Part shown: positions 26,798-34,139 of the stretch, one piece after another
How positions within the stretch are numbered: position 1 is the first letter of the stretch
Layout: the number at the start of each line of letters is the position of its first letter
Notes under the pieces: model-generated
What the model was told of the DNA's origin: nothing
What the model saw: the letters and a program-made list of their open reading frames with translations, nothing else
The model's database searches: none
Made by a program: the position numbers and the translations under genes
Assembly: GCA_025354605.1 (NCBI GenBank)
Contig: JANXMN010000041.1
Span: 1 to 34,139 of the forward strand
Length of the DNA: 34,139 nt
DNA from: Hymenobacter sp.
GTDB taxonomy: Bacteria > Bacteroidota > Bacteroidia > Cytophagales > Hymenobacteraceae
Direction of reading: 5' to 3'

Positions 26798-27280
26798 ATG
26801 TCTGAATCCCTAACCCTCGATACCACCCTCACCAAAGCCGAGCAGTACCGCCAGCTCCTGCCCCAAATCGAAGCCCTCACCACCGGCGAGCCCGACCTCG
26901 TGGCTAACCTCGCGAACACCGCCGCCGCCCTGCGTCAGGCCTTCGGTTTTTTCTGGGTGGGCTTTTACCTCGTGCAGGGCGACGAGCTGGTCCTCGGTCC
27001 CTTCCAGGGCCCGATTGCCTGCACGCGCATTCGTCACGGCAAGGGCGTGTGCGGGGCCAGCTGGGCGCAGGCCCGAACCCTGCTCGTGCCCGACGTGGAA
27101 GCCTTTCCCGGGCACATCGCGTGCAGCTCCGATTCAAAGTCAGAAATCGTGGTACCTATTCTAAAAAACGGCCAAGTAGTGGCGGTGCTCGATGTCGACA
27201 GCGACCAGCTCAACGACTTCGACCACGACGACCTAACGGCACTTGAGCAACTGATGCAACTGACGGCGCAGTGGTTTTAA
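26798..27280 (+). CDS. GAF-domain free methionine-R-sulfoxide reductase
   Basis: 160-residue cytoplasmic single-GAF protein of the fRMsr family (msrC-type), which reduces free methionine-R-sulfoxide using thioredoxin. The three catalytic/resolving cysteines are present as Cys75 (ACTRIRHGKG), Cys85 (GVCGASW) and Cys109 (HIACSSDSKSEIVVPI); their spacing of 10 and 24 equals that of E. coli Cys84, Cys94 and Cys118. The fold motifs FFWVGFYLV and VLDVDSDQLNDFD fit as well. The start at 26798 (MSESLTLDTTL) is used because the frame upstream runs through repeat sequence. It would protect against oxidative damage. It ends at a strong bidirectional terminator. Confidence 0.93.
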   Translation: MSESLTLDTTLTKAEQYRQLLPQIEALTTGEPDLVANLANTAAALRQAFGFFWVGFYLVQGDELVLGPFQGPIACTRIRHGKGVCGASWAQARTLLVPDVEAFPGHIACSSDSKSEIVVPILKNGQVVAVLDVDSDQLNDFDHDDLTALEQLMQLTAQWF

Positions 27281-27315
27281 CAGCATTGCCAGCAGCATTA
27301 GTCCGCTTGAATGGA

Positions 27316-27360
27316 TTACAAACAAAAGGCCGCCTGAATGAGGCGGCCTTTTGTTTGTAA
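27316..27360. terminator. Perfect bidirectional terminator
   Basis: 27316-27335 and 27341-27360 are perfect 20-bp inverted copies around loop GAATG, with a GC core (GGCCGCCT) and A/T flanks (ACAAACAAAA and TTTTGTTTGT), placed between the converging sulfoxide reductase and psd genes. Confidence 0.9.
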
Positions 27361-27392
27361 TCCTGCTTTCGAGTAATCAAGCCAATCGGCGG

Positions 27393-28058
27393 CTAAGACA
27401 CTTTCAACTGGCAAATCACCGTGGTGCCGCCCTTCACTTTCTGGCCCAGCTCCACTTTCACCTCGGTGTCCATCGGTACGAACACGTCGACGCGCGAGCC
27501 GAACTTGATGAAGCCGAACTCCTCGCCCTGGGTTACTTCGTCGCCCTCGTTCACGTACCACACAATGCGGCGGGCCATGGCTCCGGCAATCTGCCGGAAC
27601 AGCACCAGCGGGCCGGCATCGGACTCGACCACCACCGTGGTGCGCTCGTTCTGCGAACTGCTTTTAGGGTGCCAGGCCACCAGGTAGTTGCCGGGGTGGT
27701 ACTTGAAATATTTCACGATGCCCGAAATCGGGTTGCGTGTGACGTGCACGTTGATGGGCGACATGAAGATGCTGATTTGCTTGCGCTCATCATCAAAATA
27801 CTCGGGTTCGAACACGTTCTCAATCACCACCACCTTGCCGTCGGCCGGAGCCAGCAGCAGGTCTTCGTGAGTGAACATGTGCCGGAACGGGCTGCGGAAA
27901 AACTGCAGAATCAGCAGGAAGACGATGACCGTAGCTCCGGCAAACAGCCGGTTCACCAGCACCTGGCCCCGGTTGAACTGAAACATCAGCAGGTTGAGGG
28001 CCAGCAGAATCAGCAGCGTAACGAACAGGATGCGGCGGCCTTCTTTGTGAATCTTCAT
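27393..28058 (-). CDS. psd: Phosphatidylserine decarboxylase family protein
   Basis: Membrane-associated pyruvoyl enzyme that converts phosphatidylserine to phosphatidylethanolamine. 221 residues, the short form common in Bacteroidota. Two hydrophobic segments lie at the N-terminus (about 9-27 and 38-53). The conserved core includes APADGKVVVIE (70-80), INVHVTRNP (His105), HPGNYLVAWHPKSS and the self-cleavage site FGSRVD, where Ser188 would become the pyruvoyl group after cleavage at Gly187-Ser188. The start is set at 28058 (MKIHKEGRRIL); an upstream in-frame ATG at 28127 precedes a non-conserved stretch. A near-consensus GACCTTTG box lies on the minus strand at 28164-28171. cdsA, in the same lipid pathway, is nearby, with a dehydrogenase gene between them. 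Confidence 0.94.
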   Translation of the reverse strand: MKIHKEGRRILFVTLLILLALNLLMFQFNRGQVLVNRLFAGATVIVFLLILQFFRSPFRHMFTHEDLLLAPADGKVVVIENVFEPEYFDDERKQISIFMSPINVHVTRNPISGIVKYFKYHPGNYLVAWHPKSSSQNERTTVVVESDAGPLVLFRQIAGAMARRIVWYVNEGDEVTQGEEFGFIKFGSRVDVFVPMDTEVKVELGQKVKGGTTVICQLKVS

Positions 28059-28185
28059 AATCCGGAGTTGAAACGGCCTGCACGAAGCCGCTTCGGGTAA
28101 ACAATTGGTCTTAAACGGGCCGCGCAAACCGCTCGATGGCCGCGCCAGAGGGCGAAGCTAGCGCAAAGGTCCGCAACGAACAGTA

Positions 28186-28217
28186 AAAAGGCACGGGCCA
28201 ACCAGCCCGTGCCTTTT
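28186..28217. terminator. Terminator of the glutamate dehydrogenase gene
   Basis: AAAAGGCACGGGC at 28186-28198 pairs with GCCCGTGCCTTTT at 28205-28217. On the minus strand the stem is followed by TTTTTACTG. It lies 23 bp after the dehydrogenase stop codon. Confidence 0.85.
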
Positions 28218-28239
28218 GCTTTATACGTGCGAAACCGGC

Positions 28240-29526
28240 TTAGAAGCCACCGCGGTACTTGTAGGTCTGCGCTACTTTGTCGATGGCCACCACGTAGGCC
28301 GCGATGCGCATCGGAATCTTATACTTCTGGCTGGTCTGGTACACTTTCTCGAAGGCGTCGGACATGATGCGGTCGGCGCGCTCGGTCACCATTTCCAGGG
28401 TCCACTTGAAGCCCTGCTTGTTCTGAACCCACTCGAAGTACGACACCGTGACGCCGCCCGAGTTAGCCAGAATATCCGGCACCACCATGATGCCCTTCTC
28501 GTTGATAATCGGGTCGGCCGAGGCCGAAGTGGGGCCGTTGGCACCTTCTACAATCAGCTTGGCTTTGATAAAATGGGCATTGTGCTCGGTGATGACGTCT
28601 TCCACGGCAGCGGGCACCAACACGTCCACGTCGGAAGTCAGCAGGTCGTCGGGGTTCATCGGCGTGGCGCCGGCGAAGCCTTCGAGGCGGCCGTTGTGGG
28701 CATTTTTGTAGGTGATGGCCTCGTCGATGTTGATGCCGTCCTCGTTCCAGTACGCGCCCGAGATGTCGGACACGGCCTTGATTTTCACACCCTGCTGGTG
28801 CAGCAGCACGGCGGCCCACGAGCCTACGTTGCCAAAGCCCTGAATAGCGGCCGACACGTCGGTCGGCTTCAGGTTCAGCTTTTTAAGGGCGGCCAGGGCC
28901 GACACCATCACGCCGCGGCCGGTGGCCTCGGTGCGGCCCAGCGAGCCGCCCATTACCAGGGGCTTGCCCGTTACCACAGCCGGCGAGGTCATGCCGTTGG
29001 TTTTCGAAAATTCGTCCATCAGCCACGCCATTTCGCGGGGACCGGTGCCCATGTCGGGCGCCGGGATGTCGCGGTCGGGGCCGAAAATATCTTTCAGGGC
29101 CAGGGTGTAGCCGCGGGTCATGCGCTCAATTTCGCCGGCGCTCATCGTGGTGGGGTCGCAGATGATGCCGCCCTTGGCCCCGCCGTAGGGAATATCAACC
29201 ACGGCGCACTTCCAGGTCATCCAGGCCGCCAGGGCCTTCACCTCGTCGAGGTGCACATTCTTGTCGTAGCGGATGCCGCCTTTGCTCGGACCCAGAATGG
29301 TATTATGAATCACGCGGTAGCCTTCGAAAACGCGGATTTTACCGTTGTCCATCGTCACCGGGATGTGCACGATTACCTGCTTATCGGGGGCTTTGAGCAC
29401 GTTGTAGGTTTCGTCGTCGAGACCGAGGATTTCGGCGGCGATGTTGAAACGCGACATCATCGACTCCAGCGGGTTTTCGCGGTCTACTTTCGGGGCCGGT
29501 TCTTTGTACACGGTGTGGGCTGCCAT
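28240..29526 (-). CDS. Glu/Leu/Phe/Val dehydrogenase, glutamate dehydrogenase type
   Basis: Cytoplasmic oxidative deaminase linking glutamate and 2-oxoglutarate. 428 residues. The N-terminal catalytic domain has the signature GPSKGGIRYDKNVHLDEV with the conserved glycines and lysine, CAVVDIPYGGAKGGI with the catalytic Lys, and IPAPDMGTGPREMAW. The C-terminal Rossmann domain has the nucleotide loop AAIQGFGNVGSWAA. ANSGGVTVSYFEW closes the active site. The length and motifs fit hexameric GDH. Cofactor preference cannot be stated with confidence. The start at 29526 (MAAHTVYKE) is preferred over an in-frame ATG 12 codons upstream, because family N-termini begin near there; a TACCTTTA sequence lies about 45 nt upstream on the minus strand. 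Confidence 0.94.
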   Translation of the reverse strand: MAAHTVYKEPAPKVDRENPLESMMSRFNIAAEILGLDDETYNVLKAPDKQVIVHIPVTMDNGKIRVFEGYRVIHNTILGPSKGGIRYDKNVHLDEVKALAAWMTWKCAVVDIPYGGAKGGIICDPTTMSAGEIERMTRGYTLALKDIFGPDRDIPAPDMGTGPREMAWLMDEFSKTNGMTSPAVVTGKPLVMGGSLGRTEATGRGVMVSALAALKKLNLKPTDVSAAIQGFGNVGSWAAVLLHQQGVKIKAVSDISGAYWNEDGINIDEAITYKNAHNGRLEGFAGATPMNPDDLLTSDVDVLVPAAVEDVITEHNAHFIKAKLIVEGANGPTSASADPIINEKGIMVVPDILANSGGVTVSYFEWVQNKQGFKWTLEMVTERADRIMSDAFEKVYQTSQKYKIPMRIAAYVVAIDKVAQTYKYRGGF

Positions 29527-29612
29527 AAGAGGTTGAAAGAGGGTTGGGTGGGACTTGGACACGGTTTAGGGCCGTAAAGGTATTGGTTTTGCCTCGAAGG
29601 CGGCCCATCCTG

Positions 29613-29793
29613 TCATTGCGAGCGCAACGAAGTGCAGCGCGGCAATCCTTCCTCTCCGTGCGACCAGCTTGATAATGTGAGAAGCTCGGATACCGCACAG
29701 TATCGGGGCTTCTAGGTTAAATTTTTCACGTCTCCGGGTTCTCTGTTTCAAGAGGAAGGATTGCCGCGCTGCACTTCGTTGCGCTCGCAATGA
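29613..29793. repeat. Inverted intergenic repeat, 42-bp perfect arms
   Basis: 29613-29654 (TCATTGCGAGCGCAACGAAG and onward, ending CAATCCTTCCTC) is perfectly complementary to 29752-29793. The 97-bp centre is less GC-rich. The arm is of the dispersed TCATTGCGAGCG...GCAATCC type found in many bacteria. It lies between cdsA and the glutamate dehydrogenase gene. Perfect arm identity suggests recent acquisition or ongoing gene conversion. Confidence 0.85.
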
Positions 29794-29818
29794 CGAACGC
29801 CCCGCGTCTTTCCCGCGC

Positions 29819-30817
29819 CTACCCCGCCAGCAACTGCAGCAGCGCCAGCACCGGCAGCACCAGCAGAAACGCGTCGAACCTATCGAGCAGGCCGCCGTGG
29901 CCGGGCAGGAAGGTGCCCGAGTCCTTCACCCCCACGCTGCGCTTGAGCATGGACTCGGCCAGGTCGCCCAGCGGGGCGAACACCGCCACCACGCCGGCCG
30001 CCACCAGCCGGTGCGCCAGCGGCACATCGGGCAGAAAGTAGCCCATGGCCCAGCCAATCACCAGCGTGAGCAGGAAGCCGCCGGCCCAACCCTCCCAGGT
30101 TTTGCCGGGCGAGATGCTGGGGGCCATTTTGCGCTTGCCGAAGCTTTTGCCGGCTATGTACGCGCCGATGTCGGAAGCCCAGATGAGGAAAAGCAGGGCA
30201 ACGATGCGGCGGTAATCGTAGCCCTCGGGGCCGAACCCGATGCTATTCATAAAGGACATTGGTAGCGTGACATAGAGCAAACCGGAGATAGTTGCGCCGA
30301 TATTGGCGAAGGGCTGTCCTTGGTCAGGCCATCGCACTACTTCCTGCAACAGCAGCAAAACCAACAATACACCGGCGCCAACCAACCAGAAAGTAGCCTT
30401 TGTAGCGTCAGAGAGAATGGCCAACCAGGCCCCGGCCGGCTGGGCTGGCACAGCCTGCGGCATAGCTGATAGCTGGGGATAAATGGTTTCGCTCTCGGGC
30501 CAGCCAAATAGTTTGGCGTAATAGCCATACCCAACAATGAACACATGTATAAATCCGAAGGCCAGCAACCCCGTCGCAATCCCAATCCATGCGGCCGGCT
30601 TATACCCGCCCGCCCGCATAATCCGGTAGAACTCTTTCAACATCACGGCCTGCACGCCGGCGAAGAACAGCCCGAACGTCCAAGGGCTGAACCAAACGCA
30701 GCTGAGCAGCATGGCGGCGCCGATGAGGCCGTAGATGATGCGCAGGCGCAGGTTGCTGGGGCCGTCAGCGGGAGCGGCAGTTGCTTCGGGAGTCGTCGGA
30801 GGCGTAAAGGCGGGCAA
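29819..30817 (-). CDS. cdsA: Phosphatidate cytidylyltransferase
   Basis: Integral membrane enzyme that makes CDP-diacylglycerol from phosphatidic acid and CTP, the precursor of all phospholipids. 332 residues with about eight hydrophobic segments (such as IIYGLIGAAMLLSCVWF, LVGAGVLLVLLLL, FLLTLVIGWAMGYFL). The CdsA signature region is present: SDIGAYIAGKSFGKRKMAPS followed by ISPGKTWEGW, then GDLAESMLKRSVGVKDSGTF and PGHGGLLDRFDAF. A hydrophilic insertion at about 110-140 is larger than in the short forms. It may be co-transcribed with the CPBP protease gene 113 bp upstream on the same strand. psd further along supports a local cluster of lipid genes. Confidence 0.96.
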   Translation of the reverse strand: MPAFTPPTTPEATAAPADGPSNLRLRIIYGLIGAAMLLSCVWFSPWTFGLFFAGVQAVMLKEFYRIMRAGGYKPAAWIGIATGLLAFGFIHVFIVGYGYYAKLFGWPESETIYPQLSAMPQAVPAQPAGAWLAILSDATKATFWLVGAGVLLVLLLLQEVVRWPDQGQPFANIGATISGLLYVTLPMSFMNSIGFGPEGYDYRRIVALLFLIWASDIGAYIAGKSFGKRKMAPSISPGKTWEGWAGGFLLTLVIGWAMGYFLPDVPLAHRLVAAGVVAVFAPLGDLAESMLKRSVGVKDSGTFLPGHGGLLDRFDAFLLVLPVLALLQLLAG

Positions 30818-30930
30818 GTGGGGCGGGCTGTGGAGCCGCGTATGTACGGCTCGGCGTGGCGAATGTGGTTTACTCTGGAACGGTTACGGCCATTGCGCCG
30901 CGACGTTCGCCGGGGCGGCGTAACCGGGCC

Positions 30931-31905
30931 TCATTCCACCGTCTGGCGCACGCCGTCGCTGCCAATGGTGAGCATCTGGGTGGGTGGGGTGGGGGCCGTC
31001 AGGCGCTGGTGCAGCAGATAGAGCAGGCCGGCCGAGAGCAGGGCCGACGGCACCACCAGCGACAGCGGCAGGGCAGTATTGGAATCGGGGTCGAAATCCC
31101 AACCGAAGAGGCCACGCTGGGTGGCGTAAAGCAGCAGCAGCTGAAACGCGTTCTGGGTGAAGTGCGCCGCCATGCTCACCAAAATGTTGCCGCTCCAGAG
31201 GTAGAGGTAGCCCAGCACCAGCCCCAGCACGAAGCGCGGCACAAACCCAAAAAACTGCATGTGGATGGCCGAGAAAATGGCCGCCCCCAGCCACACGCCC
31301 ACCTGCGGCGAAAACCAGCGCACCAGGTTCTGCTGAATAACGCCGCGAAACACCAGCTCCTCGGCCACGGCCGGCACCAGCGCGATGACCACCACGCCCA
31401 CGGCCAGACGCGAGGCCGAGTTGAATTGGGTGAGGAACTTGGTGAGCACGGCGGCCCGGTCTTCGCTGCCGCGCGCCCATACCTCGAAGCCGTGCAGGAA
31501 GCCCGGGAAATGGGCCCCGGCATTCCAGGCAATAATAATCGACATCAACGGCAGAATAACGATGATGAGCGCGGCCGCCGCCAGCAGCCACCAGCCCGCC
31601 CCCAGCCGGCGCGGGCTGAAGTAGTCGGCCCAGCGGTAGCCCAGGGCCGAGGCCAGGGCCAGCGCTCCACCGCCCAGGGCCACGCCCAGGGCCACGCCCT
31701 GAATCATCATCAGCACGCCCCAGCCCTGGGGCGAGGTGGTGGGTTGCTGCATCACGCTCAGCAGTTGCCCCATGCTCAGGCCGAAGCCGCCCATGCCCCA
31801 GGCAAATATCACGGCATAGGCCACGCAGAAGCCCAACACCATGAAGCCCAGCAGCAGCAGAATCTGGAGGGCGGGGTGCAGCGTGCGGGGCAGGAAACCT
31901 TTCAT
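30931..31905 (-). CDS. CPBP family intramembrane metalloprotease
   Basis: Membrane protein of 324 residues with eight or so hydrophobic segments. It carries the three CPBP (Abi/CAAX-protease-like) motifs: EExxxR as AEELVFRG (Glu182, Glu183, Arg187), FxxxH as FSAIHMQFF (His215), and HxxxN/D-type as HFTQN (His248). Related enzymes cleave prenylated or membrane peptides, and some bacterial members confer immunity to self-made peptides; the substrate here is unknown. The start MKGFLPRTLH at 31905 is chosen over the ATG four codons upstream. A TAAATTTA sequence at 31931-31938 (minus strand) is a possible -7 box with one mismatch. It is upstream of cdsA and divergent from dusB across an inverted repeat. 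Confidence 0.9.
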   Translation of the reverse strand: MKGFLPRTLHPALQILLLLGFMVLGFCVAYAVIFAWGMGGFGLSMGQLLSVMQQPTTSPQGWGVLMMIQGVALGVALGGGALALASALGYRWADYFSPRRLGAGWWLLAAAALIIVILPLMSIIIAWNAGAHFPGFLHGFEVWARGSEDRAAVLTKFLTQFNSASRLAVGVVVIALVPAVAEELVFRGVIQQNLVRWFSPQVGVWLGAAIFSAIHMQFFGFVPRFVLGLVLGYLYLWSGNILVSMAAHFTQNAFQLLLLYATQRGLFGWDFDPDSNTALPLSLVVPSALLSAGLLYLLHQRLTAPTPPTQMLTIGSDGVRQTVE

Positions 31906-31979
31906 AGGGGGGCGCAAGTTGGGAAGGGCGTAAATTTACCGGAGTTTTTAACTTGAGCTGGTATAAATACATACTCGCC

Positions 31980-32111
31980 CGTCATGCTGAGCGAAGCGCA
32001 GCGGAGTCGAAGCATCTCGCGTGCAATAGTAATCTCATTATTAGCAGCGATGTCCAGTGCAACGGTGCGAGCGAGATGCTTCGACTCCGCTGCGCTTCGC
32101 TCAGCATGACG
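31980..32111. repeat. Inverted intergenic repeat, 41-bp perfect arms, before dusB
   Basis: 31980-32020 (CGTCATGCTGAGCGAAGCGC and onward, ending AAGCATCTCGC) is perfectly complementary to 32071-32111. It fills the CPBP-dusB divergent spacer. The arms are open in the dusB frame (ARHAERSAAESKHL and EMLRLRCASLSM), which falsely extends the apparent dusB reading frame upstream, and the right arm contains an ATG at 32106. Confidence 0.87.
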
Positions 32112-32135
32112 TTCCATATTTCCCCAATATCCTCC

Positions 32136-33128
32136 GTGGTCAACATCGGTCCCAACATCCAGCTTCCCGACTTTCCGCTCCTGCTCGCGCCCATGGAGGA
32201 CGTGAGCGACCCGCCCTTTCGCGCCGTGTGCAAGGCCAACGGGGCCGACTTGATGTACACCGAGTTCATCTCGTCGGAGGGCCTGATTCGGGCGGCCGCC
32301 AAGAGCCGCAAGAAGCTCGACATCTTCGACTACGAGCGGCCCATCGGTATTCAGCTCTTCGGCTCGGATATCGAGACGATGGGCGAGTGCGCGGCCATCA
32401 GCACCGAGGCCGGACCCGATTTGATTGACATCAACTACGGCTGCCCGGTGAAGCAAGTGGCCTGCCGGGGCGCGGGCGCGGCCCTGCTCCAGGACATCCC
32501 CAAGATGGTGGCCATGACGGCCTCGGTGATAAAGCATACCCACCTGCCCGTGACCGTGAAAACCCGCCTGGGCTGGGATGAAGGCACCAAAAACGTAGAG
32601 GAAGTGGCCGAGCGCCTGCAAGACATCGGCATTGCCGCCCTCACCGTGCACGGCCGCACCCGCGCCCAGCTCTACAAGGGCGAGGCCGACTGGCGCCTCA
32701 TCGCCAGCATCAAAAACAATCCGCGCATCAAAATCCCCATCTTCGGCAACGGCGATATCGACTCGCCCCAGAAGGCCGTGGAATATAAAAACCGCTACGG
32801 CGTGGATGGCGTGATGATTGGCCGGGCCAGCATCGGCTACCCCTGGATTTTCCGGGAGGTGAAGCACTTCGTGGCCACCGGCGAGCTGCTCGCGCCGCCC
32901 ACCCTGGAAGAGCGCGTGGCCGCCTGCCAGATGCACTTCGACCGCAGCATCGAGTGGAAAGGGCCGAAAGTGGGCATCTTCGAGATGCGCCGCCACTACG
33001 CCCACTACTTCCGCGGCCTCGAAGGCGCGAAAGCCTGGCGCACTAGTCTGGTAAACGCCGACACGCCCGCCGACGTGCTGGCGATTCTGGCCGAGATTGC
33101 CGTGAGCGACGCAGTGCTGGTGGGGTAG
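32136..33128 (+). CDS. dusB: tRNA-dihydrouridine synthase
   Basis: FMN- and NADPH-dependent enzyme reducing uridines in the D-loop of tRNA. 330 residues from GTG 32136. The TIM barrel shows LLLAPMEDVSDPPFRAVCK, the FMN/substrate region IDINYGCPVKQVACRGAGAA with the catalytic Cys, VTVKTRLGW, LTVHGRTRAQLYKG, IPIFGNGDIDS and GVMIGRASIGYPW. A GTG start gives (M)VNIGPNIQLPDF, matching the usual N-terminus. The in-frame ATG at 32106 lies inside the right arm of an inverted repeat, and the one at 31953 lies before its left arm; both would add repeat-encoded residues, so they are judged less likely. The TAG stop overlaps another repeat arm (33125-33151). The next gene, a kinase, follows after that repeat. 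Confidence 0.94.
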   Translation: MVNIGPNIQLPDFPLLLAPMEDVSDPPFRAVCKANGADLMYTEFISSEGLIRAAAKSRKKLDIFDYERPIGIQLFGSDIETMGECAAISTEAGPDLIDINYGCPVKQVACRGAGAALLQDIPKMVAMTASVIKHTHLPVTVKTRLGWDEGTKNVEEVAERLQDIGIAALTVHGRTRAQLYKGEADWRLIASIKNNPRIKIPIFGNGDIDSPQKAVEYKNRYGVDGVMIGRASIGYPWIFREVKHFVATGELLAPPTLEERVAACQMHFDRSIEWKGPKVGIFEMRRHYAHYFRGLEGAKAWRTSLVNADTPADVLAILAEIAVSDAVLVG

Positions 33129-33235
33129 GACGCAGCCTTTGCTGCGTCGCGCGGTTCGCCCGGCGCGGGGCGATTAGTTATTTACTGTCTGCTCGCCTGG
33201 AGTGGGCCCGCGACGCAGTAAAGGCTGCGTCCTAC
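33125..33235. repeat. Inverted repeat pair overlapping the dusB stop
   Basis: 33125-33151 (GTAGGACGCAGCCTTTGCTG and CGTCGCG) is complementary to 33209-33235 with one mismatch. Each arm is itself partly palindromic (GACGCAGC...GCTGCGTC). The leading GTAG holds the dusB stop codon. The layout is the same as at 26678-26780, but the arm sequence differs. Confidence 0.8.
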
Positions 33236-33245
33236 TTATTGCTTC

Positions 33246-34139
33246 ATGATTCCGATTTACGAGAAGAAAACCCGCATAAAAATTCTGGTGGCGGTGCTGG
33301 CGCTGCTCATCGGGGCGGCCACCATCATCTACACTAACTGGCTGGTGCAGCGCGTGTCGGAGCGCGAGCAGCAGCAGATTCAGCTCTACGCCAAAGCCCA
33401 GGAGTACATCATTAACGCCGAATCGGAGTCCAGCACGTTTGTGGTGAACGAGATTGTGAATGCGAATGCCACCATTCCAGTCATTCTCAGCAGCGACGGC
33501 ACCGATGTTATCGCGGCCAAAAATGTGCTCATGCCCGCGCACCTGCCCGCGGCCGACTCGGTGGCCCTGCTCCAGCGCGAGCTGCTTCTGATGAAGCAGC
33601 AGCACCCGCCCATCGTGGCGAAATTCGGGGCCGGGCAGGTGAACTACATTTTCTACCGCGACTCGCAGCTGCTGCGGCAGCTGCGCACCTACCCGCTGGT
33701 GCAACTGGTGGTGATTGGCTGCCTGGCCGTGATTGCCTATTTCGCGTTCAGCTCGTCGCGCCGGGCCGAGCAAAACCGCGTGTGGGTGGGCCTGGCCAAG
33801 GAAACCGCCCACCAGCTGGGCACGCCGCTCAGCAGCCTGGTGGGCTGGCAGAACTACCTGCGCGATTCCGACCGCTTCAAAAACGAGCCCATTGTTGACG
33901 AATTAGGCAAGGACATCCGGCGGCTCGAAATCATCACCGAGCGGTTCAGCAACATCGGCTCGGTGCCGGTGCTCAAGGACGAAAACCTGTACCTGACCAC
34001 CCGCAACGCCATCGAATACCTGCAGAGCCGGGTGTCGAAAAAGGTGAAATTCACCATCGAGAGCGACCTGCCAATGGACACGCCGGCCCGCATCAACGTG
34101 CCCCTGTTCGACTGGGTCATCGAGAACATCTGCAAAAAC
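33246..34139 (+). CDS. Membrane sensor histidine kinase, 3' end outside window
   Basis: 298 codons are visible. The N-terminus has a membrane segment (about 11-31, ILVAVLALLIGAATIIYTNW), a sensor region outside the membrane of about 115 residues and a second segment (about 151-172, LVQLVVIGCLAVIAYFAFS). The dimerisation/phosphoacceptor helix carries the H-box LAKETAHQLGTPLSSLVGW with His189. This AHQLGTPLSSL version is a variant found in many Bacteroidota kinases in place of SHEIRTPL. The window ends inside the start of the ATPase domain (WVIENICKN resembles the N-box). The cognate regulator is not visible. The ATG lies 10 nt after an inverted-repeat arm, so no ordinary promoter is seen directly before it; read-through from dusB is possible. 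Confidence 0.92.
   Translation, partial: MIPIYEKKTRIKILVAVLALLIGAATIIYTNWLVQRVSEREQQQIQLYAKAQEYIINAESESSTFVVNEIVNANATIPVILSSDGTDVIAAKNVLMPAHLPAADSVALLQRELLLMKQQHPPIVAKFGAGQVNYIFYRDSQLLRQLRTYPLVQLVVIGCLAVIAYFAFSSSRRAEQNRVWVGLAKETAHQLGTPLSSLVGWQNYLRDSDRFKNEPIVDELGKDIRRLEIITERFSNIGSVPVLKDENLYLTTRNAIEYLQSRVSKKVKFTIESDLPMDTPARINVPLFDWVIENICKN

Noticed and set aside
28216..29577. 453-codon plus-strand frame over the glutamate dehydrogenase gene
   Set aside because: Antisense shadow; His/Gly/Val-rich and without family motifs.
31953..32135. 61-residue N-terminal extension of DusB
   Set aside because: It is encoded by both arms of an inverted repeat; the conserved N-terminus starts at GTG 32136.

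Overview
The window is a high-GC chromosomal segment of a member of the Bacteroidota, most likely Hymenobacter or a close relative (Cytophagales). The evidence is Bacteroidota-type promoter boxes (TAnnTTTG) in front of several genes, the Bacteroidota form of the type VI secretion tube protein (TssD), a secreted DPP-IV peptidase, an OmpA/PD40 envelope protein, and pairs of inverted intergenic repeats of the kind common in these genomes. The genus is an inference from these traits; no rRNA is present.

Layout. 1-6000: asnS (3' end outside the window) divergent from rpoN (sigma-54), then a large soluble hybrid histidine kinase with PAS, HisKA, HATPase, REC and Hpt domains. 6000-9500: an accessory island read on the minus strand. 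It holds an FN3-like protein, a TssD tube protein fused to an Ntox15 DNase toxin, its Tdi1-like immunity gene, a decayed second tssD split by a roughly 200-bp MITE-like element, a five-copy 42-bp hairpin tandem repeat and a large inverted repeat. 9500-24700: mostly envelope and exported proteins. These are a putative beta-barrel protein divergent from an OmpA/PD40 lattice protein, two tandem DUF4844-like secreted paralogues, proS, a Tyr/Gly-rich lipoprotein followed by a FadL-like porin, an Ig-like lipoprotein divergent from DPP-IV, and a secreted alpha/beta hydrolase. 24700-34139: housekeeping genes prmC and ribD (divergent), a GAF-type free methionine-R-sulfoxide reductase, psd, a glutamate dehydrogenase, cdsA, a CPBP membrane protease, dusB and the start of a membrane-bound histidine kinase.

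The part most worth attention is the orphan type VI effector module at 6030-8838. The TssD-Ntox15 protein (an 'evolved Hcp' bearing its own DNase, HxxD motif visible) is followed 55 bp later by an immunity gene whose family is the known partner of the Ntox15 effector Tde1. Directly beyond lies a fossil tssD. This suggests turnover of tandem TssD-toxin cassettes. No structural type VI genes lie in the window, so the apparatus must be encoded elsewhere if it is functional.

A second theme is regulatory and genome architecture. At least four genes (rpoN, an Ig-like lipoprotein, prmC, ribD) have a promoter box only 4-5 nt before the start codon, which predicts leaderless mRNAs. Many intergenic regions carry paired inverted repeats (REPIN-like), some of which supply the stop codon of the gene before (ribD, dusB) or an apparent start codon of the gene after (dusB, hybrid kinase).
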